A stretch of DNA of 64,000 bases from Pseudomonas sp. Irchel 3A7 (GCF_900187565.1 NZ_FYED01000012.1:62001-126000); one strand, 5' to 3'. Counted from the stretch's first letter, positions 52,418 to 61,626 are shown. The notes: generated from the sequence alone by a model not told the origin. Numbers and translations: made by a program.

Positions 52418-53086
52418 TTATTCGCCGACGCTGATCTTCAGGCCAGCGGCTATTGCAAAAGGTGTCAGGGTTATCGCCAGGGCGGTCAGGCTACCAAGCC
52501 ACAAGAGATAACCGGTCGCCGGCATGCCCTGCAGGGCTGCCTGCAAGGCGCCACTGCCGAGAATCAACACCGGGATGTACAACGGCAGAATCAGCAACGC
52601 CAGCAACAGGCCACCGCGCTTCAAACCGACCGTCAGCGCCGCGCCCACCGCACCGAGTAGGCTCAGCACCGGTGTACCCAGCAATAAAGAAAGCAGCAAC
52701 ACCGGCAGACAGGCGGCAGGCAAACCGAGCATCAACGCCAGCAAGGGAGCGAGCAAAACCAGTGCCAGGCCGGAAAACGCCCAGTGTGCCAGCACCTTGG
52801 CCAAAACCAGAAGAGGCAGGGGGTGCGGCGAAAGGACCCACTGTTCCAGCGAGCCGTCTTCGAAATCACTGCGGAAAAGCCCGTCCAGCGAGAGCAAAAC
52901 CGATAAAAGGGCCGCCACCCAGACCAGTCCCGGGGACAAGGTTTGCAACAATTGAGACTCGGGACCGACCGCCAAGGGAAACAGGGAAACGACGATGGCG
53001 AAAAACACCAGCGGATTGGCCAGCTCCGCAGGACGGCGGAACAGCAGACGGGCCTCACGGGCGACCAACAGGCCAAAAACACTCAT
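52418..53086 (-). CDS. ccmB: Haem exporter permease CcmB
   Basis: A 222-residue six-helix permease of the CcmABCD complex. SVFGLLVAREARLLFRRPAELANPLVFF is the typical N-terminus. The ATG at 53086 overlaps the ccmA stop by 4 bp. Confidence 0.95.
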   Translation of the reverse strand: MSVFGLLVAREARLLFRRPAELANPLVFFAIVVSLFPLAVGPESQLLQTLSPGLVWVAALLSVLLSLDGLFRSDFEDGSLEQWVLSPHPLPLLVLAKVLAHWAFSGLALVLLAPLLALMLGLPAACLPVLLLSLLLGTPVLSLLGAVGAALTVGLKRGGLLLALLILPLYIPVLILGSGALQAALQGMPATGYLLWLGSLTALAITLTPFAIAAGLKISVGE

Positions 53087-53718
53087 ACCGCCCATTTCCC
53101 CAGATCAATGTCGCGATAGCTGGCCGGCATGCGGCTCAGTGTGTGGTGAGTGGTCAACACCACCATGCCGCCACGTTCGCAGTGGCCGGCCAGGTGTTCT
53201 TCCAGCTGTGCGACGCCTTGCTTGTCGAGCGCAGTGAACGGCTCATCGAGAATCCACAGCGGCGGGCTGTCCAGATACAGCCGTGCCAGCGCGACACGAC
53301 GCTGCTGCCCAGCGGATAGCGTGTGGCAGGGAACATCTTCGAAACCGCGCAATCCGACCGCTGCCAGGGCTTGCCAGATGGCTTCGTGGGAGGCCGGTTG
53401 ATGCAGGGCACACAGCCAGCTGAGGTTCTCTTCCGGCGTCAGCAGATCCTTGATCCCCGCCGCATGACCGATCCACAGCAGGTTGCGCGCCAGTTCCGTG
53501 CGTTGTTCGTTGAGCGGTTGGCCATTGAGCAGCACTTGACCGGCCGTCGGGTGCATCAGCCCCGAAAGCAGGCGTAACAGGCTGGTCTTGCCACTGCCGT
53601 TTGGGCCACTGATTTGCACCATTTCGCCACTGGCCAGTCTCAAATCGAGATTTTCGAAGAGCAGCCGAAGGTCTCGCTCACAGGCAAGGGCAACGGTTTG
53701 CAGGACAGGACTGGTCAA
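53083..53718 (-). CDS. ccmA: Haem exporter ATPase CcmA
   Basis: A 211-residue ABC ATPase that drives release of haem-loaded CcmE. Walker A is ISGPNGSGKTS, the signature LSAGQQRRVALARLYL and Walker B LWILDEPFTALD. The only in-frame start near the family N-terminus is TTG at 53718, with no strong ribosome site. It is the first gene of the ccm operon and is divergent from the FliK-like gene. Confidence 0.94.
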   Translation of the reverse strand: MTSPVLQTVALACERDLRLLFENLDLRLASGEMVQISGPNGSGKTSLLRLLSGLMHPTAGQVLLNGQPLNEQRTELARNLLWIGHAAGIKDLLTPEENLSWLCALHQPASHEAIWQALAAVGLRGFEDVPCHTLSAGQQRRVALARLYLDSPPLWILDEPFTALDKQGVAQLEEHLAGHCERGGMVVLTTHHTLSRMPASYRDIDLGKWAV

Positions 53719-53821
53719 GGGTTCACGGGCCTTATACGGTTCAAGTCGGCTCTGGCGCGGCCGTTAAAGAGATGCAGAATAGATCTATTGGCGGCCCGAA
53801 CTAGCGAGCTGCGTCAAATAA

Positions 53822-53849
53822 TTGCAATGTTTCCGGCACTCTGTATACA
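53822..53849 (+). promoter_or_regulatory. Candidate sigma-70 promoter for the FliK-like gene
   Basis: TTGCAA and TATACA are separated by 16 bp, about 68 bp upstream of the FliK-like start. No sigma-28 or sigma-54 flagellar promoter is obvious. Confidence 0.4.
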
Positions 53850-53916
53850 ACGCGGCGGCATTATACATGCCATTTCCTACTCTAAAGAGTGCATTTTCCC
53901 AAGGTTGTGACCGCGT

Positions 53917-55491
53917 ATGACAGGCGAAATGAACATCCTCCCGCTACCCCAGACCACCTCGGCGACCACGCGTCCACTGGCGGTCAGTGGCGAATTGCTC
54001 AAGCTGCTGACACCCATCGAGGGCCTGATCACTGCCGGTCAGACGGCCAAGGCCGAGGTGTTGTCGCTCAAGCAGGCGGATCAGACTTTTCAGCTGCTGC
54101 TCAAGGTCACCCTGGAAAGCGGCCGCCAGACCACGGTCCAGGCCACCAGTAACCTGCCGTTGGCCCAAGGCACAAGCATCGCGGTCACCCAGCCTTCAGC
54201 GGGGAACCTGGCCGTCACGGTGCAACAGGCCATCGCCTCCAGCGTCGCCACCCTCACCCGCCTCGACACCACGCAACTGCCGGTCGGCACCCTGTTGCAG
54301 GGCAAAGTGCTGACCTCCCAGGTGTTGCCGCAAGTGCCGGGGCAACCGACGGTATTTCGCTCGATGGTCATCCTGCTCAATACGGCCTTGAGCGGCAGCA
54401 CCTTGAGCATCGACAGCCCACAGCCATTGCGCATCGGCACCTTGCTCAGCGCCCAGGTGCAGGACACCCAGAGCTTGAAGTTCGTGCCCTTGAGCAGCCG
54501 CCAGGAGCAATTGGCGGTGACCCAGCAACTGGTCGGCCAACAAAGCCGCCAGGGCTCGCTGGATGGTTTGCTCAAGCTGCTGCAAAACCTGCCACCCTCG
54601 AATCAGACCTCAAGCGACTTGCGCGTGGCCGTGGACAAATTGCTCGCCGGCCTGCCCGACGCTCAGCAACTGAGTACCCCCAAAGGCCTGGCAATGGCAC
54701 TGGCCGGCAGCGGCGCGTTCCTCGAATCGAAACTGCTGACCGGGCAGAACCCGGCGCTCGCGCCCGACATGAAGGCCGACCTGCTCAAACTGATCGCGCA
54801 ACTGACGCCAGGGCTGCCCGCCAGCACCAACCTCAGCGCGATCATCGCCGCCAACACCCTGGCCCAGGCCATGCCGAGCTTCGTGCGCAATGCCCTGGGT
54901 ATGCTCGGGCAGGTCAGTGCCAAACCGTCGCCCACCAGCTTCCCGCTGCCCGAGCGCCTGTTGCAGAACGCTGAAGGCGAAGATGATCTTGAACACCTGC
55001 TGCGCCTGGCAGCGGCGGCGGTTTCACGCCTGCAGAGCCATCAACTGTCCAGCCTGGAGCAGACCGGTGTTACCAGCGACGGCCGCTTGATGAGCACCTG
55101 GCAACTGGAAGTTCCGATGCGCAACCTGCAGGACATCGTGCCGTTGCAGATCAAGTTCCAGCGTGAAGAAGCGCCAGACAGGGAACAACCCCATGAACGC
55201 CGTGAAGAGCGAGAGCCCAAGCAACAACTGTGGCGCGTCGAGCTGGCGTTCGAAATGGAGCCGCTGGGGCCGATGCAGATTCAGGCACAGCTGATCAAGG
55301 GCAGTCTCTCCAGCCAGCTCTGGGCCGAACGGCCGTACACCGCCAGCCTGATCGAAAACAACCTGGCCGCACTGCGTCAACGTCTGCTGGCCTCGGGGCT
55401 GAACGTCGGCGATCTGGATTGCCATCAGGGCAAGCCGCCTCAAGGCCCGCAAACCCGTCTCGAACAACGCTGGGTCGACGAAACCGCATGA
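53917..55491 (+). CDS. FliK-like flagellar hook-length control domain protein
   Basis: A 524-residue protein, Gln/Leu/Ser-rich in its first 330 residues, with a C-terminal FliK/Flg_hook-type domain (about 370-500: MSTWQLEVPMRNLQDIVPLQIKF, WRVELAFEMEPLGPMQIQAQL, ASLIENNLAALRQRLLASGLNVGDL). In flagellar systems FliK measures hook length and switches FlhB specificity. It is not in the flagellar hook operon but next to an FlhB-like gene, which it overlaps by 4 bp. MNIL at 53929 is an alternative start. Confidence 0.8.
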   Translation: MTGEMNILPLPQTTSATTRPLAVSGELLKLLTPIEGLITAGQTAKAEVLSLKQADQTFQLLLKVTLESGRQTTVQATSNLPLAQGTSIAVTQPSAGNLAVTVQQAIASSVATLTRLDTTQLPVGTLLQGKVLTSQVLPQVPGQPTVFRSMVILLNTALSGSTLSIDSPQPLRIGTLLSAQVQDTQSLKFVPLSSRQEQLAVTQQLVGQQSRQGSLDGLLKLLQNLPPSNQTSSDLRVAVDKLLAGLPDAQQLSTPKGLAMALAGSGAFLESKLLTGQNPALAPDMKADLLKLIAQLTPGLPASTNLSAIIAANTLAQAMPSFVRNALGMLGQVSAKPSPTSFPLPERLLQNAEGEDDLEHLLRLAAAAVSRLQSHQLSSLEQTGVTSDGRLMSTWQLEVPMRNLQDIVPLQIKFQREEAPDREQPHERREEREPKQQLWRVELAFEMEPLGPMQIQAQLIKGSLSSQLWAERPYTASLIENNLAALRQRLLASGLNVGDLDCHQGKPPQGPQTRLEQRWVDETA

Positions 55492-55817
55492 AAAACCCCA
55501 ACGCACCCCGCCAGGCCATCGCCCTCAAATACGACGGCACCCACGCCCCTACCCTCACCGCCAAGGGTGATGAAGAACTGGCTGAAGAAATCCTGCGGAT
55601 CGCCCGCGACTATGAAGTGCCGATCTACGAAAACGCCGAGTTGGTGAGGCTGCTGGCGCGCATGGAACTGGGGGACAGTATTCCGGAAGAGCTGTATCGC
55701 ACGATCGCGGAGATTATTGCGTTTGCGTGGAGTCTGAAGGGCAAGTTTCCGGCGGGGCAGGATCCGGGGGCGCCGATGGTTGAGAAGGACATCACCGATC
55801 GCGGGGATGATTACTGA
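55488..55817 (+). CDS. Stand-alone FlhB/HrcU C-terminal cytoplasmic domain protein
   Basis: A 109-residue protein covering only the cytoplasmic domain of FlhB (QAIALKYDGTHAPTLTAKGDEELAEEILRIARDYEVPIYENAELVRLLARMELGDSIPEELYRTIAEIIAF). The NPTH autocleavage site of full FlhB is absent; the protein starts about where the cleaved fragment would. It is translationally coupled to the FliK-like gene, the usual partner of FlhB in export switching. Confidence 0.85.
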   Translation: MKNPNAPRQAIALKYDGTHAPTLTAKGDEELAEEILRIARDYEVPIYENAELVRLLARMELGDSIPEELYRTIAEIIAFAWSLKGKFPAGQDPGAPMVEKDITDRGDDY

Positions 55818-55832
55818 GGGTTCGACGACGCC

Positions 55833-55924
55833 ATCGCGGGCAAGCCCGCTCCCACAGGTGATTGGCGGTGTTCACACGTCTTGTGTCCACCCCGATTCAT
55901 TGTGGGAGCGAGCCTGCTCGCGAA
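55833..55924. repeat. Mixed REPIN, type C plus type A, reversed
   Basis: The left arm is an inverted type C element and the right arm a type A element. It lies between the convergent FlhB-like and DUF2802 genes. Confidence 0.9.
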
Positions 55925-55950
55925 AGCGGCCTCAGCCAAATCGCAAAAAA

Positions 55951-56343
55951 TCAGTTCTTGTGCAGCTTACTCATCAACTCCGCCTCAGCCTGGGTCAAGC
56001 CGCAGGACTGGGTCAGCTCGTCGACGCTCGCGCCCATCCCCACCAGTCGCGCCGCCTGGGCGAACGAGAGGCTGGTAGGATCGCGTTGTTCCACGCGGGT
56101 GAGCCGGTCCGGCAACGGCGCGACGATCGCGCGCAGTTCGTGCAGGTCTTCACCCATGCGCACGTTGCCGTTCTGATAGTCATCCACGCTTTTGGCCAGG
56201 TCCTTGATGCGCTGATCACGCAGCGCATCGCCCTGGGCCTGTTGCGCGGCGATCTTCCGTTGATCGCGAATGTACGCCAGAAACATCGCCAGCGTGCCTG
56301 CCCAGAACAGGAACAGGACAATGACCGCAACCTCGAGAATCAA
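55951..56343 (-). CDS. DUF2802 membrane protein of the chemotaxis cluster
   Basis: A 130-residue protein with one N-terminal helix (MILEVAVIVLFLFWAGTLAMFLAYI), a coiled-coil-like middle (RIKDLAKSVDDYQNGNVRMGEDLHELRAIV) and a C-terminal helix-turn-helix-like DUF2802 part (SLSFAQAARLVGMGASVDELTQSCGLTQAEAELMSKLH). Its role is unknown, but it always follows cheW in this cluster type. The start is TTG at 56343, immediately after the cheW stop. Confidence 0.85.
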   Translation of the reverse strand: MILEVAVIVLFLFWAGTLAMFLAYIRDQRKIAAQQAQGDALRDQRIKDLAKSVDDYQNGNVRMGEDLHELRAIVAPLPDRLTRVEQRDPTSLSFAQAARLVGMGASVDELTQSCGLTQAEAELMSKLHKN

Positions 56344-56829
56344 TCAGATACTCTCCAGTTCCGACCATTCTTCTTCGCTCATCATCTTGTCCAGTTCGAC
56401 CAGGATCAGCAGTTCGTTGTTCTTGTTGCACACGCCTTGAATGAACTTGGCGGATTCTTCGTTACCGACGTTCGGCGCGGTTTCGATTTCCGACTGACGC
56501 AGGTAAACCACTTCGGCCACGCTGTCGACCATGATCCCGACAACCTGCTTGTCGGCTTCGATGATGACGATACGGGTGTTGTCGCTGATTTCGGCATTCA
56601 TCAGGCCGAAGCGCTGACGGGTGTCGATCACGGTGACCACGTTACCGCGCAGGTTGATGATGCCCAGCACGTAGCTCGGGGCACCGGGCACCGGGGCGAT
56701 TTCGGTGTAGCGCAGGACTTCCTGAACGCGCATCACGTTGATGCCGTAGGTTTCGTTGTCCAGCTTGAAGGTTACCCATTGCAGGATCGGATCTTCGGAC
56801 CCTTTTGCCGCCGTCGCCTTATCATTCAT
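56344..56829 (-). CDS. cheW: Chemotaxis adaptor CheW
   Basis: A 161-residue CheW-domain protein linking chemoreceptors to CheA. LQWVTFKLDNETYGINVMRVQEVLRYTEIAPVPGAPSYVLGIINLRGNVVTVIDTRQRFGL is the conserved core. It lies between parP and the DUF2802 gene at the end of the che-mot-par operon. Confidence 0.96.
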   Translation of the reverse strand: MNDKATAAKGSEDPILQWVTFKLDNETYGINVMRVQEVLRYTEIAPVPGAPSYVLGIINLRGNVVTVIDTRQRFGLMNAEISDNTRIVIIEADKQVVGIMVDSVAEVVYLRQSEIETAPNVGNEESAKFIQGVCNKNNELLILVELDKMMSEEEWSELESI

Positions 56830-56914
56830 ACCCTGACCCCTCGAAAAACCGCCCTGGCGGTGTGTGTTCGGTGCTGCGGCATTTGGATGCCGTCGCCTGT
56901 TTGTTGTGCAGTTT

Positions 56915-57847
56915 TCATTTCAACTTTTGGACCGGCTTGCTGCCGCTCATGTGCTTTGCCCCGCCGCTGGCGATCAACTCGGCCAGCGCGGAAACGTCAA
57001 GCAATGCACACATGTGTTCAATCACCGTGCCCGCCAGCCATGGCCGTTGACCACGGTGGCTGCGCCACTTGATTTCGTTCGGGTCCAGGCGCAACGAGCG
57101 GCTCACCTGATGCACCGCCAGCCCCCACTCGTAGCCCTGAACCGAGATGACGTATTGCAGGCCCTGACGGAAATCATCGCGATAACGGTCGGGCATGACC
57201 CAACGCGCGGTGTCCAGAACCTTCAGGTTGCCCGCCTGGCTCGGCAGGATGCCGAGGAACCACTCCGGCTGGCCGAACAGCGGCGTCAGTTCGTGGCCGG
57301 CCAGTGAGTAGATCGAGCCCAGGCACACCAGCGGCACCGCCAGGGTCAACCCGGCGACATCGAACAACAGACATTCGAAGGGCTCGGCTGCCCACACCGG
57401 ACGACCGTCGGTTTCCACCGGCGGCGGTGGGTTGGCGGGTGGCAGGTGGACTTTGACCACGGGTGGTACCAGCACCTGTTGCACTTCGACCGGGGCAGGA
57501 ACCAAAACCTGTTGTTCTTCGACGGCCGGTGGCACCAAGGCTTGCAGCAAGGGGGCGATAGTCGAGACCGGCGCCAGAACGGGTGTCGGCGCTTCGACCA
57601 CGGCAACCGGCGTCTTCGTTACCGGCGCTACCACCGGGGCCGTCGCGGCTACGACTTTCTGCGCATCGCGCGCCTGTTCTTCAAGTACTGCGGCCTGGAA
57701 CTCATCCAGCGCGGCTTCAACCTCGACCATCACCGGAAGCGCTTCGATTTCTGGCGTGAATTCCTCGGTGATGTCCTGCAGCAGATTATCCAGATAGGAC
57801 TGCAACGCCAGTTGCGGACGAGAAGTGGTCTTCAACGGCCGGTTCAT
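56915..57847 (-). CDS. parP: ParP-like CheW-domain protein
   Basis: A 310-residue protein. The N-terminal 60 residues are acidic/helical, followed by a Pro/Val-rich linker (about 70-150) and a CheW-like AIF domain (about 155-300: FECLLFDVAGLTLAVPLVCLGSIYSLAGHELTPLFGQPEWFLGIL). In Vibrio and Pseudomonas ParP binds ParC and CheA and holds arrays at the cell pole. The position after parC and before cheW supports this. Confidence 0.88.
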   Translation of the reverse strand: MNRPLKTTSRPQLALQSYLDNLLQDITEEFTPEIEALPVMVEVEAALDEFQAAVLEEQARDAQKVVAATAPVVAPVTKTPVAVVEAPTPVLAPVSTIAPLLQALVPPAVEEQQVLVPAPVEVQQVLVPPVVKVHLPPANPPPPVETDGRPVWAAEPFECLLFDVAGLTLAVPLVCLGSIYSLAGHELTPLFGQPEWFLGILPSQAGNLKVLDTARWVMPDRYRDDFRQGLQYVISVQGYEWGLAVHQVSRSLRLDPNEIKWRSHRGQRPWLAGTVIEHMCALLDVSALAELIASGGAKHMSGSKPVQKLK

Positions 57848-57859
57848 GAACGCTCACCT

Positions 57860-57957
57860 GTAGGAGCGAGCATGCTCGCGATGAACCTGAGAACGCCACG
57901 GCGTGTCAGGTTTCCCGCGTCATCGTTGACGTCCATCGCGAGCGAGCTCGCTCCTAC
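57860..57957. repeat. REPIN, type F pair (GTAGGAGC head)
   Basis: GTAGGAGCGAGCATGCTCGC and an inverted GTAGGAGCGAGCTCGCTCGC: the only unit in the window with a GTAGG head. It lies in the 126-bp parC-parP gap. Confidence 0.88.
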
Positions 57958-57973
57958 AGGGATCGGGGTCATG

Positions 57974-58762
57974 TCAGGCCACCTGCGGAACAAGTTGTGC
58001 TGTCAGCAGATGCTTGAGCAGCGCACGGTAGGCAAGAACGCCACGGCTCTTGCCGTCGAATTGCGAAGGTGTCAGACCGGCACGGCTGGCATCGCGCAAG
58101 CGGGTGTCCACGGGAATGTAGCCCTGCCAGATTTCCTCCGGAAACTTGTCGCGCAACACCCGCAGCGTGCCAAGGGACGCTTGCGTACGCCGGTCGAACA
58201 GGGTCGGCACGATGGTGAACGGCAAGGCCTGCTTGCGCGAGCGATTGATCATCGCCAGGGTGTTGATCATGCGCTCCAGACCTTTGACCGCCAGGTGTTC
58301 GGTTTGCACCGGGATCACCAGTTGCTGGCTCGCCGCCAAGGCATTGACCATCAGCACGCCGAGCAACGGCGGGCTGTCGATCACCGCGTAATCGAAGTCT
58401 TGCCACAACTGTGCCAGGCTCTTGGCGATCACCAGGCCCAGGCCACTCTGGCCCGGCGACTGGCGCTCAAGGGTGGCCAGGGCGGTACTCGATGGCAACA
58501 GGGAAATACGTTCGTCGCTGGTGGACAGCAGCAATTGTCCGGGCAAGCCCTGAGGCACGCTGCCCTTGTGCAGGAACAGGTCGTAGTTGCTGTGTTCCAG
58601 GCTGTCGGGGTCATAGCCGAAATAACTGGTCATCGAGCCGTGGGGGTCGAGGTCAACCACGACCACGCGCTTGCCCGCCTCGGCCAGCAAACCGGCTAAA
58701 GCGATGGAGGAAGTGGTTTTACCGACACCACCCTTTTGATTGGCGACTGCCCAGACTCTCAT
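57974..58762 (-). CDS. parC: ParC, ParA-like ATPase for chemotaxis-array positioning
   Basis: A 262-residue ParA/MinD-type ATPase. The deviant Walker A is NQKGGVGKTTSSIAL and Walker B VVVDLDPHGSM. Later segments YAVIDSPPLLGVLMVNAL and IPVQTEHLAVKGLERMINTL are typical. It recruits ParP and chemotaxis proteins to the flagellated pole. Confidence 0.93.
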   Translation of the reverse strand: MRVWAVANQKGGVGKTTSSIALAGLLAEAGKRVVVVDLDPHGSMTSYFGYDPDSLEHSNYDLFLHKGSVPQGLPGQLLLSTSDERISLLPSSTALATLERQSPGQSGLGLVIAKSLAQLWQDFDYAVIDSPPLLGVLMVNALAASQQLVIPVQTEHLAVKGLERMINTLAMINRSRKQALPFTIVPTLFDRRTQASLGTLRVLRDKFPEEIWQGYIPVDTRLRDASRAGLTPSQFDGKSRGVLAYRALLKHLLTAQLVPQVA

Positions 58763-58802
58763 TTGGTTTGGTTCCTCCCGGTCGAATCGACCGGGAAATA
58801 GC

Positions 58803-59693
58803 TCAACGTGTTAATGCGGGTGACGGAGAATTGACGGCGCTCTCTCGTACCGGCGACTTGACCGGGGTCGGTGCAGTTTGTGTGCCAGCACGCTTCAAAG
58901 CGGCATCCGGTGTGGTATGAGCGGCTCCGGTCCCGGTCAGGCTGCGGCGCACGTCAAGATTGCGTGACACCACCAGCACGACACGACGGTTGCGCGCCCG
59001 GCCCTCGACCGTGGCGTTGTTGGCCACGGGCTGGAATTCGCCGTAGCCCACCGATGCCAGACGACCGGGGTTCACCCCCTGCATCGCCAGCATGCGCACG
59101 ATGCTCGCCGAACGGGCCGACGACAGTTCCCAGTTGGTCGGGTACTGCGCGGTACGTATGGGTTGATCGTCGGTAAAACCTTCGACGTGAATCGGGTTGT
59201 CGAACGGCTTCAAAATGACCGCGACCTTGTCGATGATGTTGAAGGCCAAGTCGCTGGGCATGGCGTCGCCGCTGCCGAACAACAGGCTGGAATTGAGTTC
59301 GATCTCGACCCACAGCTCATTGCCGCGCACGGTCATCTGGTTGGATTTGATCAGGTCGCCAAAGGCGGCGCTGATGTCGTCGGCGATGCTTTTCAGCGGA
59401 TCGCTGGCCCCGGCGATACCGGCGTCAACCTGTTCGGCATCCTTGACCAGCGGCTTGGCCGGGGTCACGGTCTTCGGGCGCTCTTCACCAATGGGTATCG
59501 GCTGGAGGGAACGGTCGGCATCGTTGAAGACGCCGATCAGCGCTTGGGAAATGACCTTGTACTTGCCTTCGTTGACCGAAGAGATCGAGTACATCACCAC
59601 GAAAAACGCGAAGAGCAAGGTGATGAAGTCCGCGTAGGACACCAGCCAGCGCTCGTGATTAACGTGTTCATCATGCTGACGGCGACGTGCCAT
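58803..59693 (-). CDS. motD: Flagellar stator protein MotD (MotB family)
   Basis: A 296-residue stator B-subunit. The single helix contains the proton-path Asp in ERWLVSYADFITLLFAFFVVMYSISS; the C-terminal OmpA-like peptidoglycan domain contains HVEGFTDDQPIRTAQYPTNWELSSARSASIVRML. With MotC it is the second pseudomonad stator, used for swarming and in viscous media. An Ala/Thr-rich tail of about 45 residues follows. Confidence 0.95.
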   Translation of the reverse strand: MARRRQHDEHVNHERWLVSYADFITLLFAFFVVMYSISSVNEGKYKVISQALIGVFNDADRSLQPIPIGEERPKTVTPAKPLVKDAEQVDAGIAGASDPLKSIADDISAAFGDLIKSNQMTVRGNELWVEIELNSSLLFGSGDAMPSDLAFNIIDKVAVILKPFDNPIHVEGFTDDQPIRTAQYPTNWELSSARSASIVRMLAMQGVNPGRLASVGYGEFQPVANNATVEGRARNRRVVLVVSRNLDVRRSLTGTGAAHTTPDAALKRAGTQTAPTPVKSPVRESAVNSPSPALTR

Positions 59694-59705
59694 GAGGTTA
59701 TTCCC

Positions 59706-60446
59706 TTAGTCCATGAAGCCCTGGAGCTTCAACTCAATGGAGCGAGGGTTTTCACCTTCGGCAATCGACAGGATGCCTTCGAGCAACATTTCGCGATAAC
59801 GCGACTGGCGCAATGCAACGGATTTGAGTTTGGCGGCAATCGGCAGCAGCACCAGGTTGGCACTGGCCACGCCGTAGATGGTGGCGACGAAGGCCACGGC
59901 AATGCCGTTACCCAGTTGCGACGGATCACCCAGGTTGCCCATGACGTGAATCAGGCCCATCACCGCACCGATGATGCCGATGGTCGGCGCGTAGCCACCC
60001 ATGCTTTCAAAGACTTTGGCGGCCTCGATGTCGCGGCTTTCCTGGGTATAGAAATCCACTTCCAGAATGCTGCGGATCGCCTCGGGTTCGGCGCCGTCCA
60101 CCAGCAGTTGCAAGCCTTTGCGCGAGTAGCTGTCGGGTTCGGTGTCGGCTACGCCTTCCAGGCCGAGCAAGCCTTCCTTGCGCGCGGTCAGGCTCCAGTT
60201 GACGACACGATCGATGCCACCGGCCAGGTCGACGCGTGGCGGGAACAGAATCCACGCCAGGATCTGCATGGCCCGCTTGAAAGCGCTCATCGGTGATTGC
60301 AGCAATGCCGCGCCAATGGTCCCGCCCAGTACGATCAGTGCCGCCGGGCCGTTGGCCAGCGCACCGAGATGTCCGCCCTCAAGGTAGTTGCCGCCGATGA
60401 TGGCGACGAACGCCATGATGATGCCGATAAGGCTCAGAACATCCAT
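59706..60446 (-). CDS. motC: Flagellar stator protein MotC (MotA family)
   Basis: A 246-residue four-helix stator A-subunit (MDVLSLIGIIMAFVAIIGGNYLEGG; GGYAPTIGIIGAVMGLIHVMGNLGDPSQLGNGIAVAFVATIYGVASANL). Its ATG shares a base with the cheB stop. Confidence 0.95.
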   Translation of the reverse strand: MDVLSLIGIIMAFVAIIGGNYLEGGHLGALANGPAALIVLGGTIGAALLQSPMSAFKRAMQILAWILFPPRVDLAGGIDRVVNWSLTARKEGLLGLEGVADTEPDSYSRKGLQLLVDGAEPEAIRSILEVDFYTQESRDIEAAKVFESMGGYAPTIGIIGAVMGLIHVMGNLGDPSQLGNGIAVAFVATIYGVASANLVLLPIAAKLKSVALRQSRYREMLLEGILSIAEGENPRSIELKLQGFMD

Positions 60447-61576
60447 CAGATGCAGGCCTCGACCAGGTGCTTGCCGATGTCGTCCAGGCTGTAGACCGCG
60501 TCGGCGAGCTCGGCTTTGACGATGGCCATCGGCATGCCGTAGATCACGCAGCTGGCTTCATCCTGGGCCCAGATCGAACTGCCGCCCTGCTTGAGCAGGC
60601 GCGCGCCTTCGCGACCGTCGGCACCCATGCCGGTCAATACCACCGCCAGAACTTTGTCACCGTAGGATTTGGCCGCGGAGCCGAAGGTAATGTCCACGCA
60701 CGGCTTGTAGTTCAGACGCTCGTCGCCCGGCAGGATTTTCACCGCGCCACGGCCATCGATCATCATTTGCTTGCCACCCGGTGCCAGCAGCGCCAGGCCC
60801 GGACGCAGGATGTCGCCATCCTCGGCTTCCTTGACGCTGATGCGGCAGAGCTTGTCCAGACGCTCCGCGAAAGCCTTGGTGAACGCTGCTGGCATGTGCT
60901 GGATCAACACGATCGGCGCCGGGAAGTTGGCCGGCAACTGGGTCAATACCCGCTGCAGGGCAACCGGCCCACCGGTGGAGGTACCGATGGCCACCAGTTT
61001 GTAGGCTTTGCGTTTCGGCGCGGGCGACGACGGCGTGGCCGCATGGGCACGTGCAGGGATCGGGGCCGGAGCCGGGCGCGCAGGCGCGCTGCCGCCATAA
61101 CTGCCGAGGCTGGAAGGCGCAGGCGCTGGTGCAGGTGTGGCTACCGGTGCCGGAGCACTGTAGGCGCTGACGCGACGGTTGCTGCGCGAGATGCTCAGAA
61201 TCTTCTCGCACAGCAGTTGCTTGACCTTCTCGGGGTTGCGCGAGATGTCTTCGAAATTCTTCGGCAGGAAGTCCACCGCGCCGGCGTCCAGCGCATCGAG
61301 GGTTACCCGGGCGCCTTCGTGGGTCAGCGAGGAAAACATCAAGACCGGAGTCGGGCAGCGCTGCATGATGTGCCGCACCGCCGTGATGCCGTCCATCATC
61401 GGCATCTCATAGTCCATGGTGATCACGTCCGGCTTGAGGGCCAGTGCCTGATCGATCGCCTCTTTTCCGTTGGTCGCCGTGCCGACGACCTGGATATTCA
61501 AATCCGCTGAAAGAATTTCCGAGACGCGGCGGCGGAAAAAACCCGAATCGTCCACCACCAGGACTTTGACTGCCAT
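60446..61576 (-). CDS. cheB: Protein-glutamate methylesterase/deamidase CheB
   Basis: A 376-residue response regulator-esterase. The receiver (1-125) has the phospho-Asp in VITMDYEMPMMDG. A Pro/Ala-rich linker (about 140-190) leads to the CheB methylesterase with Ser in AIGTSTGGPVALQR, His in LIQHMPAAFTKAFAERL and Asp in VVLTGMGADGREG. It demethylates chemoreceptors. The ATG at 61576 is chosen over an in-frame start two codons upstream. Confidence 0.96.
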   Translation of the reverse strand: MAVKVLVVDDSGFFRRRVSEILSADLNIQVVGTATNGKEAIDQALALKPDVITMDYEMPMMDGITAVRHIMQRCPTPVLMFSSLTHEGARVTLDALDAGAVDFLPKNFEDISRNPEKVKQLLCEKILSISRSNRRVSAYSAPAPVATPAPAPAPSSLGSYGGSAPARPAPAPIPARAHAATPSSPAPKRKAYKLVAIGTSTGGPVALQRVLTQLPANFPAPIVLIQHMPAAFTKAFAERLDKLCRISVKEAEDGDILRPGLALLAPGGKQMMIDGRGAVKILPGDERLNYKPCVDITFGSAAKSYGDKVLAVVLTGMGADGREGARLLKQGGSSIWAQDEASCVIYGMPMAIVKAELADAVYSLDDIGKHLVEACI

Positions 61577-61626
61577 AAACACTCCGTTAGACGCCGCGGG
61601 ACCTCAGACGCCCCGCTTCGCCAGAA

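Noticed and set aside
8270..57957. Repeated palindromic units considered as CRISPR repeats
   Set aside because: They are dispersed singly or in inverted pairs, not in regular direct arrays with spacers, and fit REP/REPIN structure.
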